Shown piece after piece: positions 8,767 through 15,903 of a DNA stretch of 36,884 nt (within the stretch, counting starts at the first letter, position 1; each line of letters opens with the position of its first letter). Origin of the DNA: an uncultured Flavobacteriales bacterium (GTDB taxonomy: Bacteria > Bacteroidota > Bacteroidia > Flavobacteriales_G > NORP312); contig CAJQPE010000080.1 of NCBI GenBank assembly GCA_905480125.1, positions 1 to 36,884 of the forward strand, written 5' to 3'. The notes beneath the pieces were generated by a model that was given only the letters and a program-made list of their open reading frames with translations, did not search any database and had not been told where the DNA came from. Both the position numbers and the translations under genes were made by a program.

Positions 8767-10070
8767 TTTGCGAATGGTAATAATACAAATCCAAAATACT
8801 TTTTGACAGCCATTAAGCCAAGAATATTCCAAACAATTAAACTAACAAATGTGGCAATAGCGGCTCCTTCAATTCCGTATAGATTAATTAGAAGAGCATT
8901 AAGCCCAATGTTCAGCAGCGCAGTTGCGCCAACAATATTTCTAACTATTTTTTCTTTACCAGCCATATTAAGTAAGGTTAGAACGGAGCCACAAATAGAG
9001 CTAAAAAATTGTCCAGCGCATAAAATAAGAAGTACTGATTGACCTGCTAAATAATCTTCACCAAAGAAAGCGAGGATGATTGGCGAAAAGATTGCAATTA
9101 TCACAATGATTGGTAAGGTTAGAAATAAATTTAGTTTAGCAATTTTCATAGCAAGTGCTTTTAATTCTATGTTTTGATTACTCGCATGTAATTCAGAGAA
9201 CTTCGGAGAAGCTATTGCATTAACAGCGTATAGTGCAATCGTGATAACTGTACTGATTTTGAATGCTATACTATAAATAGCGACTTGGGTCTCATCTAAG
9301 TAGTAACCCAACAATAAAATATCTGTCCAGCTCATAACCAAAAACATAGAGCCTGATAATAGCATGGGAATACTTAATTTAAAAATGGAATGATAAGTTA
9401 TGAAGTTCCATGAAGGGGCATTCACTTTGAATTCGGATCTAAAAGAAACTAATATCAACAATAAAGAGATTGAACTTCCTAATGCAAGCAGAGATAATTC
9501 AGTAATATTACCAATTATTTTATGAAGAATTAGCAAGAGTCCGGCCGCAATTAAAGTAATTGACCCATTTATTAAGAGCGAATAACTCCCCATTTTTTTA
9601 AGACCCCTATATTTTTCGGCTTGAATATGCAAGAGAGAGTTTGGTAAAACGATTAAAGCAACAACTTTAATCCCATCCTCCAATAATCGATTGCCGAATA
9701 ATTGGGCTAACCATCCTGACGAAAAGTATAATATTGAACAGACTAATGCGGAACTTATAGTCACGATAGTAAAACTTTTTCTAAAATATAGCAGTGCACT
9801 ACCTGGTGCATCTTCTTTGAGAAATGCCGATATAGATTTCACCAACGCATTGTCTAATCCCAGTTTAGAGATAACGACTGCTATGCTAAGTAAAGTAAAA
9901 CAAATGGCATAAATTCCATAAGATTCAGTACCTAAAAGGTGGGTAATAAGATAATTAAAAAAATATCCTGCGACCATACCTAAAATCTTAAAGAAAAGAA
10001 CAAAACCGGTTCCCTTAATTAACTCTGTAAAGTTTTGGTCTCTTAGTATTTTATCTAAAATGGTAGACAT
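8763..10070 (-). CDS. Polysaccharide flippase (Wzx/MATE-like, polysaccharide biosynthesis protein)
   Basis: The 435-residue protein has about 12 hydrophobic helices and the overall pattern of the oligosaccharide flippase family (PF01943/Wzx-like): an N-terminal amphipathic stretch, then FILFFKILGMVAGYFFNYLI and the YGIYAICFTLL segment typical of Wzx helix 2. It should move undecaprenyl-linked oligosaccharide repeat units across the inner membrane. The start is ATG at 10070. It is the first gene of a minus-strand unit with the sulfotransferase and rnhB, divergent from the wzz- and wzy-like genes, so the four surface genes likely act together on one polymer. Specificity is not readable from sequence. 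Confidence 0.85.
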   Translation of the reverse strand: MSTILDKILRDQNFTELIKGTGFVLFFKILGMVAGYFFNYLITHLLGTESYGIYAICFTLLSIAVVISKLGLDNALVKSISAFLKEDAPGSALLYFRKSFTIVTISSALVCSILYFSSGWLAQLFGNRLLEDGIKVVALIVLPNSLLHIQAEKYRGLKKMGSYSLLINGSITLIAAGLLLILHKIIGNITELSLLALGSSISLLLILVSFRSEFKVNAPSWNFITYHSIFKLSIPMLLSGSMFLVMSWTDILLLGYYLDETQVAIYSIAFKISTVITIALYAVNAIASPKFSELHASNQNIELKALAMKIAKLNLFLTLPIIVIIAIFSPIILAFFGEDYLAGQSVLLILCAGQFFSSICGSVLTLLNMAGKEKIVRNIVGATALLNIGLNALLINLYGIEGAAIATFVSLIVWNILGLMAVKKYFGFVLLPFAN

Positions 10071-10078
10071 TGATGCCG

Positions 10079-10086
10079 CAAATGTA
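10079..10086 (-). promoter_or_regulatory. Candidate -7 box (TACATTTG) upstream of the flippase gene
   Basis: The minus strand reads TACATTTG from 10086 to 10079, an exact TAnnTTTG match, only eight bases before the ATG at 10070. If used, transcription would begin almost at the start codon, so this would be a leaderless or near-leaderless message. No -33 element is evident. Weak on its own; it is listed because the divergent gene has an equivalent box. Confidence 0.3.
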
Positions 10087-10122
10087 AAAGATATAGGTTT
10101 GGATGTAAAAACTCATTTTTGC

Positions 10123-10139
10123 ATAATATCGTATATTAT
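10123..10139. repeat. 7-bp inverted repeat between divergent polysaccharide genes
   Basis: ATAATAT and ATATTAT are perfect inverted copies separated by three bases (CGT), near the middle of the 151-base divergent region between the flippase and the wzz-type gene. It could be an operator shared by the two divergent units. An AT-rich repeat of this size can also occur by chance. Confidence 0.3.
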
Positions 10140-10189
10140 TTAGTGTCTAACATAATAATCGTTCAAAATAGCGTTAGGGATTAATTATT

Positions 10190-10197
10190 TACTTTTG
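10190..10197 (+). promoter_or_regulatory. Candidate promoter -7 box (TACTTTTG) for the wzz/wzy unit
   Basis: TACTTTTG at 10190-10197, followed by C, matches TAnnTTTG exactly and is identical to the box at 7242-7235. It lies 24 bases before the ATG at 10222. No convincing TTTG -33 box is present at the expected distance. Confidence 0.45.
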
Positions 10198-10221
10198 CTC
10201 AAATTTTTCAACTGAAAAAAG

Positions 10222-11241
10222 ATGACCGAAAACAACGAAGATATCTTTGATTCAACAACATTATTAGTTTTCCTTTTAAAGTGGAAAAAGCCACTAGTTG
10301 TTTTGTTTATAATTTCTGCATTAGTATCAATCACTATTTCATTAATCATAGAAGAAAAGTACAAATCGGTTGTGGTTATGTTTCCTGCAGCCACCAATTC
10401 GCTTTCTAAAGCATTAATTGCAGAGAGCAACGGTGGCAAATACGATGTCATGTCATTTGGTGAAGAAGAGCAAGCAGAACAAATGCTGCAGGTCTTAAAT
10501 TCTGATCATATTAGAAATAGAATCTGTAAAAAGTATGATCTTCTTAATCACTATGGCATCGATCCAAATGATCCATACAAGAACACTCAGCTCTCTGAGG
10601 AATATTCAAGCAGTATTGGGTTTAGAAGAACCAAATTTCAGTCGGTTGAGATAACTGTAATGGATATTAGTCCTGATACTGCAGCTTTAATAGCAAACGA
10701 CATTTCTAACCTTTTAGATACTGTAATGAACCGTATGCAAAAGCAAAGGGCAGTAAAAGCCCTAAAGATTGTAGAAATGGAGTACAATGAATTACGAGAT
10801 TTTATGAATAAAATGAATGATTCTCTAACCGTTTTAAGAAAATTAGGAGTTAACGATTACGAAAGTCAAGTTGAAATGTATACTCAAGAATCGGCAAAGG
10901 CTATAGCTAATGGGAATAATCTGGGCGTTGAAGCAATCGACAAAAAGATGGAGGTATTATCAGAACATGGGAGTGCTTATATGCAATTGTCTCAAACTAT
11001 TGAGTTTCAGACAGAGCGTTTAGCAAATTTAAGATTGAAATATAAAGAAGCTAGTGTAGATGCTACTGCGGAAATACCATATAAATTTGTTGTGAATAGT
11101 GCATTTAGAGCCGAGAAAAAATCGTATCCTGTGCGCTGGTTAATAGTGGTAGTGGCGACATTCTCTTCATTTATATTTGGAATTTTGATGATTATAGTGG
11201 TAGAAAATTATCGACAATTAAAGGCACAAGGTAAATTATAA
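10222..11241 (+). CDS. Chain-length determinant (Wzz-type) protein
   Basis: The 339-residue product has one transmembrane helix near the N-terminus (about residues 24-43), a long largely helical periplasmic region, and a second transmembrane helix near the C-terminus (about 305-326). This topology is that of the Wzz/polysaccharide co-polymerase family. There is no fused tyrosine kinase domain, so it resembles class 1 co-polymerases. It should set the modal length of a polymer made by a Wzy-type polymerase. The wzy-like gene starts three bases downstream. The start is ATG with a TACTTTTG box upstream. The proline motif before helix 2 (YPVRW) fits the family. Confidence 0.85.
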   Translation: MTENNEDIFDSTTLLVFLLKWKKPLVVLFIISALVSITISLIIEEKYKSVVVMFPAATNSLSKALIAESNGGKYDVMSFGEEEQAEQMLQVLNSDHIRNRICKKYDLLNHYGIDPNDPYKNTQLSEEYSSSIGFRRTKFQSVEITVMDISPDTAALIANDISNLLDTVMNRMQKQRAVKALKIVEMEYNELRDFMNKMNDSLTVLRKLGVNDYESQVEMYTQESAKAIANGNNLGVEAIDKKMEVLSEHGSAYMQLSQTIEFQTERLANLRLKYKEASVDATAEIPYKFVVNSAFRAEKKSYPVRWLIVVVATFSSFIFGILMIIVVENYRQLKAQGKL

Positions 11242-11244
11242 ATA

Positions 11245-12696
11245 GTGCTTCAATCGACCAAGGTAAAATGGTTTTATTGGTTTGCAGGCTCATTTGTGCT
11301 AGCTAATTCGCTAGCATTATTTTTTGAGTTTTATTGGTTAAGTACGCTGCCAATTATTCTATTACTGGCAGCTCTAGCAATTTTTAAGCTGGACATTCTG
11401 TTGCTCTTACTAGCTTTTTTGGCACCACTATCAATTAATTTAGAAGAGTATCTAGGAGATATAGGTTTAGGTCTTTTTGTTCCTACAGAACCACTTCTTT
11501 TTGGAGTATTGGCTATTACTGGGTTACGTTTTTTTATCGACGGTAAATATGACAAAAAAGTCCTTAAGCACCCTATCTCTATTGCGATAGCAGTGAATAC
11601 ACTTTGGTTATTTTTAACAAGTATCACGAGTGAAAATCCATTAGTATCGTTCAAATTTATGCTATCAAGACTATGGTTTATAGTGGCGTTTTACTTTTTA
11701 GGGATTCATCTATTCAGGAACAAGCAAAATATTAATAAGTTTCTATGGTTGTATACGATAGGTGTAATTTGTGTTGTTTTATACACAGTGGTTCAGCACG
11801 GGAAATTTGCATTCGGACAAGAGGCAGCTCATTATGTAATGCAGCCTTTTTTTAAAGACCATACTTCGTATGGGGCAGTGCAGGCAATGATGTACCCTTT
11901 TCTGATTGGTGCCTTGCTGAGTAAAAAAATCCATTTTAATATGAAGATGATAATAGTATTTGTCTTTGCTATTTTAACCGTTGGCTTAGTACTTTCATAT
12001 ACTAGGGCTGCTTGGGTTAGTCTTGCTGCAGCTGGGGTTGTTGGACTGTTTTTTTGGTGGAAAATTAAATTTAAAACTCTAGCAATTATTGGAGTATTGG
12101 GGCTTACGTGTCTTTTGCTCTTTCAAAATGAGATATTGCATTCAATGAAGAAAAATAAAACCGAGTCTTCAGAAGATTTTGGTGAACATGTTCAATCGAT
12201 ATCTAATGTTGCATCTGACGCTTCAAATCTAGAACGACTAAATAGATGGGCTTGTGCATTTAGAATGTTTGCAGAACGACCCATTCTTGGCTGGGGCCCT
12301 GGAACGTATGCTTTTTTCTATGCTCCTTTTCAGCATTCTAGTGAACTCACAATAATTAGCACCAACGGTGGAGATAAAGGAAATGCCCATAGCGAGTATT
12401 TTGGACCATTGGCAGAAGCAGGTTTGCTTGGTTCTCTTACATTTTTATTAATTATAGGTGTTGTTATTTATCGTTCAGGTAAACTATACATAAGGTTAGA
12501 AAATAGTGAGATAAAGGGACTTGTAATGGTTTTGCTATTAGGATTAATTACGTACTTCGTTCACGGCACACTAAATAATTACTTAGATACAGATAAAATT
12601 GCAACTCCATTTTGGGGAATGATAGCTGCTTTGGTCGCTATTGAAATTTACCATGAAAAGCCAGCGGGAAATTCAGAAAAACTTACAACTAAGTAG
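11245..12696 (+). CDS. O-antigen polymerase/ligase family protein (Wzy_C)
   Basis: The 483-residue inner-membrane protein has about 12 hydrophobic segments and one large periplasmic loop that carries the Wzy_C signature: RWACAFRMFAERPILGWGPG followed by NAHSEYFGPLAEAGLLGSL. Proteins with this domain either polymerise undecaprenyl-linked repeat units (Wzy) or attach the polymer to lipid A-core (WaaL); sequence alone does not separate them. The neighbouring wzz-type gene, three bases upstream, favours Wzy. The start is GTG at 11245. The end overlaps by 24 bases the end of the convergent SpoIIE phosphatase gene. Confidence 0.83.
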   Translation: MLQSTKVKWFYWFAGSFVLANSLALFFEFYWLSTLPIILLLAALAIFKLDILLLLLAFLAPLSINLEEYLGDIGLGLFVPTEPLLFGVLAITGLRFFIDGKYDKKVLKHPISIAIAVNTLWLFLTSITSENPLVSFKFMLSRLWFIVAFYFLGIHLFRNKQNINKFLWLYTIGVICVVLYTVVQHGKFAFGQEAAHYVMQPFFKDHTSYGAVQAMMYPFLIGALLSKKIHFNMKMIIVFVFAILTVGLVLSYTRAAWVSLAAAGVVGLFFWWKIKFKTLAIIGVLGLTCLLLFQNEILHSMKKNKTESSEDFGEHVQSISNVASDASNLERLNRWACAFRMFAERPILGWGPGTYAFFYAPFQHSSELTIISTNGGDKGNAHSEYFGPLAEAGLLGSLTFLLIIGVVIYRSGKLYIRLENSEIKGLVMVLLLGLITYFVHGTLNNYLDTDKIATPFWGMIAALVAIEIYHEKPAGNSEKLTTK

Positions 12697-13899
12697 AGCT
12701 ATATCATCAATGTAAGGTTGATCTTCTTTAAATAGGGCTAACTCGCTGACCAATTCTTTGTTTAATTTTTTCATCCCGAGTGCATTCGAATTCTTGAGAT
12801 AACTAATAAGTCTATCTGTCCCGTATTCCTGGTTTGCATCGTTTTCGAGTTCCACAACTCCATCTGTGTAGCACATTAATGTCGACATTTCAGCGATTTT
12901 CACAATACCGACTTCAAGTCTTGGAATTTCATCAAACATTCCAAGTCCGGTGCACCCTTTGTCTAAAAACTGAGTTTCACTTCCTGATTTTAATATAGGT
13001 GGATTATGAGCTGCGTTTACATAAACTAATTCACGTGATACGGTGTTGTATTTCGCAATGAAAAGCGTAATGAACTTTTCTCCTTTGGCTGTTTGAAATA
13101 CTTTTTCGTTAAGTTGAAGAACTAATTCTTCAAGTGTTGGGTTTAGACTAACCAAAGCACGCAAATTTGCCTGAAAGTTAGACATTAGAAGAGCCGCAGA
13201 AACCCCTTTCCCAGACACGTCAGCTAGGCAGAAGAGAAATACGTTCTCTGTTATCTCAATATAATCATAATAGTCCCCTCCAACTTTATGATGTGGTTTG
13301 TAGTATGCTGCGAGTTGAATTTTGTGATTGTTAGGTAGTTCTTCAGGGAACAGCATTTTTTGCATTTCAGAAGCTAGCTCAAGTTCTTTTTTCATCCCCT
13401 CTTGCTTGACATCTTGCTTTGCGAGGCGCTTATTTTCAATCGCTACAGAAATAATACTAGTGAGTGTTTGAATAAATGACAAGTGTTTTATTACGGGACT
13501 CATTTTAATTGCCTCCTCATTTAAATCGCCTAATACAAGATAGGCTAGAGGTACATTTTTGTGATACACAGGAATTACAACATCAAAGAAATTAAGATGA
13601 TCTTTCGAAGAAGATTCAATTGTGGTAATGTCCTTAAAATGTTCAAGATCGGTAGCTATTTCGAATTTCTTTTCGGCACCCTTAACTCCGAATTTTAAAA
13701 CACACCTCCAATGTTTACCTTGCCTGCTAAAAAGAACAGCACGCCCTATTGAAAGCTGATTTTTAAGGATAAATTCGAAATGGCTGAATAGCTCTTTTGA
13801 AGATGTATTCTCGTTAATCTCTTTTGTAATTTCTAGTAAAGAAAAAAGCTTAAACTTTAGTAGTTTAAGCTTTTTGTATGTCTTCTGATCGCCGGGCAT
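12673..13899 (-). CDS. GAF-like sensor with SpoIIE/PP2C serine phosphatase domain (RsbU-like)
   Basis: The 408-residue cytoplasmic protein has a short N-terminal helix, a GAF-like sensor region (about 20-150), a linker helix (ELASEMQKMLFPEELP) and a PP2C-type SpoIIE domain (about 190-405). Metal-binding acidic motifs are present: VGGDYYDY, CLADVSGKGVSAALL, CYTDGVVE and YIDDIALLSCK. Such proteins dephosphorylate a serine on an anti-sigma antagonist in partner-switching pathways, or on other targets. No antagonist or anti-sigma gene is in the window. The ATG lies two bases after the efp stop. A strong hairpin covers codons 9-19 (see the terminator entry), so expression relative to efp may be attenuated. 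Confidence 0.85.
   Translation of the reverse strand: MPGDQKTYKKLKLLKFKLFSLLEITKEINENTSSKELFSHFEFILKNQLSIGRAVLFSRQGKHWRCVLKFGVKGAEKKFEIATDLEHFKDITTIESSSKDHLNFFDVVIPVYHKNVPLAYLVLGDLNEEAIKMSPVIKHLSFIQTLTSIISVAIENKRLAKQDVKQEGMKKELELASEMQKMLFPEELPNNHKIQLAAYYKPHHKVGGDYYDYIEITENVFLFCLADVSGKGVSAALLMSNFQANLRALVSLNPTLEELVLQLNEKVFQTAKGEKFITLFIAKYNTVSRELVYVNAAHNPPILKSGSETQFLDKGCTGLGMFDEIPRLEVGIVKIAEMSTLMCYTDGVVELENDANQEYGTDRLISYLKNSNALGMKKLNKELVSELALFKEDQPYIDDIALLSCKFF
13843..13875 (-). terminator. Perfect 13-bp hairpin with T tract inside the start of the phosphatase gene
   Basis: AAAAAGCTTAAAC and GTTTAAGCTTTTT are exact inverted copies around a seven-base loop (13856-13862). On the minus strand the second arm runs directly into a T stretch (GCTTTTTTC), the form of an intrinsic terminator. 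It lies 24-57 bases into the phosphatase coding sequence, shortly after efp. It could end efp messages or attenuate the phosphatase gene. The encoded residues are KKLKLLKFKLF, so a repetitive Lys/Leu/Phe code could also produce such symmetry. Confidence 0.45.
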
Positions 13900-13901
13900 A
13901 C

Positions 13902-14465
13902 TTATTTGACCCGCTCGTTATACTCACCTTTACGTGTGTCAACTTTTATTTTGTCGCCCATGTTTATGAAGAGAGGAACTCTTACCTCTGCGCCGCAATC
14001 TAGTGTAGCTGGTTTCATGGTGTTAGTGGCGGTATCACCTTTAATACCAGGCTCTGTATAAGTAACTTCTGCCTGAATAAATTGAGGCAATTCACATTTC
14101 AAAACTCTTTCTTCTTCAGCATGGAACAGAATTTCGCAGTTAATTCCATCAACCAAAAATTCAGGATTGTCAATTAATTTTTTCTCAATGAAAATTTGAT
14201 CATACGTTTCGTTATTCATGAAATGTACACCCATATCATCTTTATATAAGTACTGATAAGGACGTCTTTCTATTCTTACAGTATCTATTTTAACACCTGC
14301 AGTAAAAGTGTTCTCTAGCAACCTGCCAGTAGTAAAACTTTTGATTTTAGTACGAACAAACGCAGGACCTTTTCCAGGTTTTACGTGCTGGAATTCTACT
14401 ATAGTCCAAAGGTCGTTATTGAAATTAATACAAAGTCCATTTTTAAAATCTGCCGTAGATGCCAT
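13902..14465 (-). CDS. efp: Translation elongation factor P
   Basis: The 187-residue protein has the three beta-barrel domains of EF-P: KOW-like N-domain (1-65), OB domain (about 66-128) and C-domain. The loop VKPGKGPAF carries Lys32, equivalent to E. coli Lys34, the residue modified to reach the peptidyl-transferase centre. No EpmA/EpmB-type modification gene is in the window. EF-P relieves ribosome stalling at consecutive prolines. Downstream is the phosphatase gene after two bases; upstream is the ABC ATPase gene after 30 bases. The lpx-ABC-efp order is a common Bacteroidota arrangement. Confidence 0.95.
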   Translation of the reverse strand: MASTADFKNGLCINFNNDLWTIVEFQHVKPGKGPAFVRTKIKSFTTGRLLENTFTAGVKIDTVRIERRPYQYLYKDDMGVHFMNNETYDQIFIEKKLIDNPEFLVDGINCEILFHAEEERVLKCELPQFIQAEVTYTEPGIKGDTATNTMKPATLDCGAEVRVPLFINMGDKIKVDTRKGEYNERVK

Positions 14466-14495
14466 TTACTTTTTTTTAGTACGCTTCAAATGTAG

Positions 14496-15122
14496 TTATT
14501 TTTTAAAGTCTTCGATATTTAAGCGCTCGTTACAAAACTCGAATTCATGAGCTTGGTCATTAGAGCAGACAACAATTAATCGATGTGCTGAATAATCAGT
14601 AATTAGTTTTTGATACCACTCAAAACCACTTTGATCTAAATTGTTGGTTGGCTCATCAAGCAAGAGAATTGATGTATCCATAAGAGTTGCTAGTCCTAGT
14701 TTTACTCGTTGTTTCATGCCAGAGGAATAGTATTTCAGTTGTTTATTTTTTGTAGTATCTAATTGAAGTAGTTCAGGAATATCTATTAGAGAAATATCAT
14801 TTTTGAATTGCTTGAATTTGCTTTGCAGTTCAATAGATTCGACTAAAGTATAGTCTTCGAATAATTCTATATATGGAGCACAAATACTAAGGTGTTTATA
14901 GATGTTTTCTACGTCAACGTGTTGCTCATCCATAATATAGGCAATTTTACCTTCAGAAGTGGCGTAGCGACCAGCAAGAGTTTGTAAAAAGGTCGATTTA
15001 CCGGAACCATTTCTTCCAAGAACAACATAGTTTTTATCGGAAGAAAGTTCTAAATTTATTTTTCGGAATACCCACTCTTTGTTAAATCGTTTGCCGACAT
15101 TATCGAGTTGGATTTTTATCAT
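14496..15122 (-). CDS. Stand-alone ABC transporter ATPase
   Basis: The 208-residue protein is a single ABC nucleotide-binding domain: Walker A GRNGSGKST (36-44), signature YSSGMKQR and Walker B LLLDEPTNNLD. No permease gene is adjacent, so its membrane partner must be elsewhere, if it has one. The switch-loop histidine found in most ABC ATPases (the His of THD) is replaced by Asn188 in the sequence CSNDQAHEF, which suggests altered or slow hydrolysis. It sits between lpxA and efp, eight bases after lpxA. A role in lipid A or envelope transport is suggested only by position. Confidence 0.85.
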   Translation of the reverse strand: MIKIQLDNVGKRFNKEWVFRKINLELSSDKNYVVLGRNGSGKSTFLQTLAGRYATSEGKIAYIMDEQHVDVENIYKHLSICAPYIELFEDYTLVESIELQSKFKQFKNDISLIDIPELLQLDTTKNKQLKYYSSGMKQRVKLGLATLMDTSILLLDEPTNNLDQSGFEWYQKLITDYSAHRLIVVCSNDQAHEFEFCNERLNIEDFKK

Positions 15123-15129
15123 AACGAGT

Positions 15130-15903
15130 TTATGCTCCTCGCATTACGCCTTTATCGGACCCTTCAATAAAATCGATAATCTGCTTTTTGGTGTCAGAAT
15201 CTGAGAAATCGCTCTTCGCTTGTTTAACACCTTTAGAGGTATTTTGATTCTTAACAAAGATGGTTCTATAAATATCTTCAATTTCTTTTACTGTATTGTC
15301 GTCATAACCCCTTCTTCTTAATCCAATTGAGTTGATACCGACATACGAGAGCGGCTCACGAGCAACCTTAACAAAAGGTGGAATGTTTTTACGGACCAAT
15401 GAAGCTCCACAAACAAATGCGTGAGCCCCGATTTTAACGAATTGCTGAACAGCTACAAGACCTTCCATTATAACGTGATCTTCAACTTCAATATGCCCCG
15501 CAAGAGTAACATTGTTGGCTAGTATACAATGATTACCTACGATACAATCGTGTGCGACATGAACATAAGCCATAACTAGGCAGTTATTTCCCACTGCGGT
15601 CATCATTTTATCAGTTGTGCCTTTATTGATCGTTACACACTCGCGAATTACGGTATTATTTCCTATTTCGGTTATGGTTTTTTCACCATTGTATTTTAAA
15701 TCTTGAGGAATAGCCGAGATAACTGCTCCAGGAAAAATTTTACAATTTTTTCCAATTCGAGCACCATCCATGATGGTTACGTTTGGCCCGATCCAAGTTC
15801 CTTCACCAATTTCTACATCGCCATAGATGCTCGAGAATGGTTCTATAATAACGTTCTTGCCTATTTTGGCATCAGGATGTATGTGCGGTTGCGGCTGGCT
15901 CAT
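15130..15903 (-). CDS. lpxA: UDP-N-acetylglucosamine acyltransferase
   Basis: LpxA catalyses the first step of lipid A synthesis, moving a (R)-3-hydroxyacyl chain from ACP to the 3-OH of UDP-GlcNAc. The 257-residue protein shows left-handed beta-helix hexapeptide repeats through most of its length and a helical C-terminal domain. The catalytic histidine is His118 in VHVAHDC (E. coli His125), followed by AGHIEVEDHVIMEG. The ATG at 15903 lies inside the end of lpxC-fabZ (32-base overlap); there is no later in-frame ATG before the first repeats, so the overlap looks real. This implies coupled translation in the lpx cluster. Confidence 0.95.
   Translation of the reverse strand: MSQPQPHIHPDAKIGKNVIIEPFSSIYGDVEIGEGTWIGPNVTIMDGARIGKNCKIFPGAVISAIPQDLKYNGEKTITEIGNNTVIRECVTINKGTTDKMMTAVGNNCLVMAYVHVAHDCIVGNHCILANNVTLAGHIEVEDHVIMEGLVAVQQFVKIGAHAFVCGASLVRKNIPPFVKVAREPLSYVGINSIGLRRRGYDDNTVKEIEDIYRTIFVKNQNTSKGVKQAKSDFSDSDTKKQIIDFIEGSDKGVMRGA

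Noticed and set aside
10185-10451. Minus-strand open frame within the wzz-type gene
   Set aside because: Shadow of the real gene: composition is odd, no motif, and the plus-strand Wzz-type protein fills the region.
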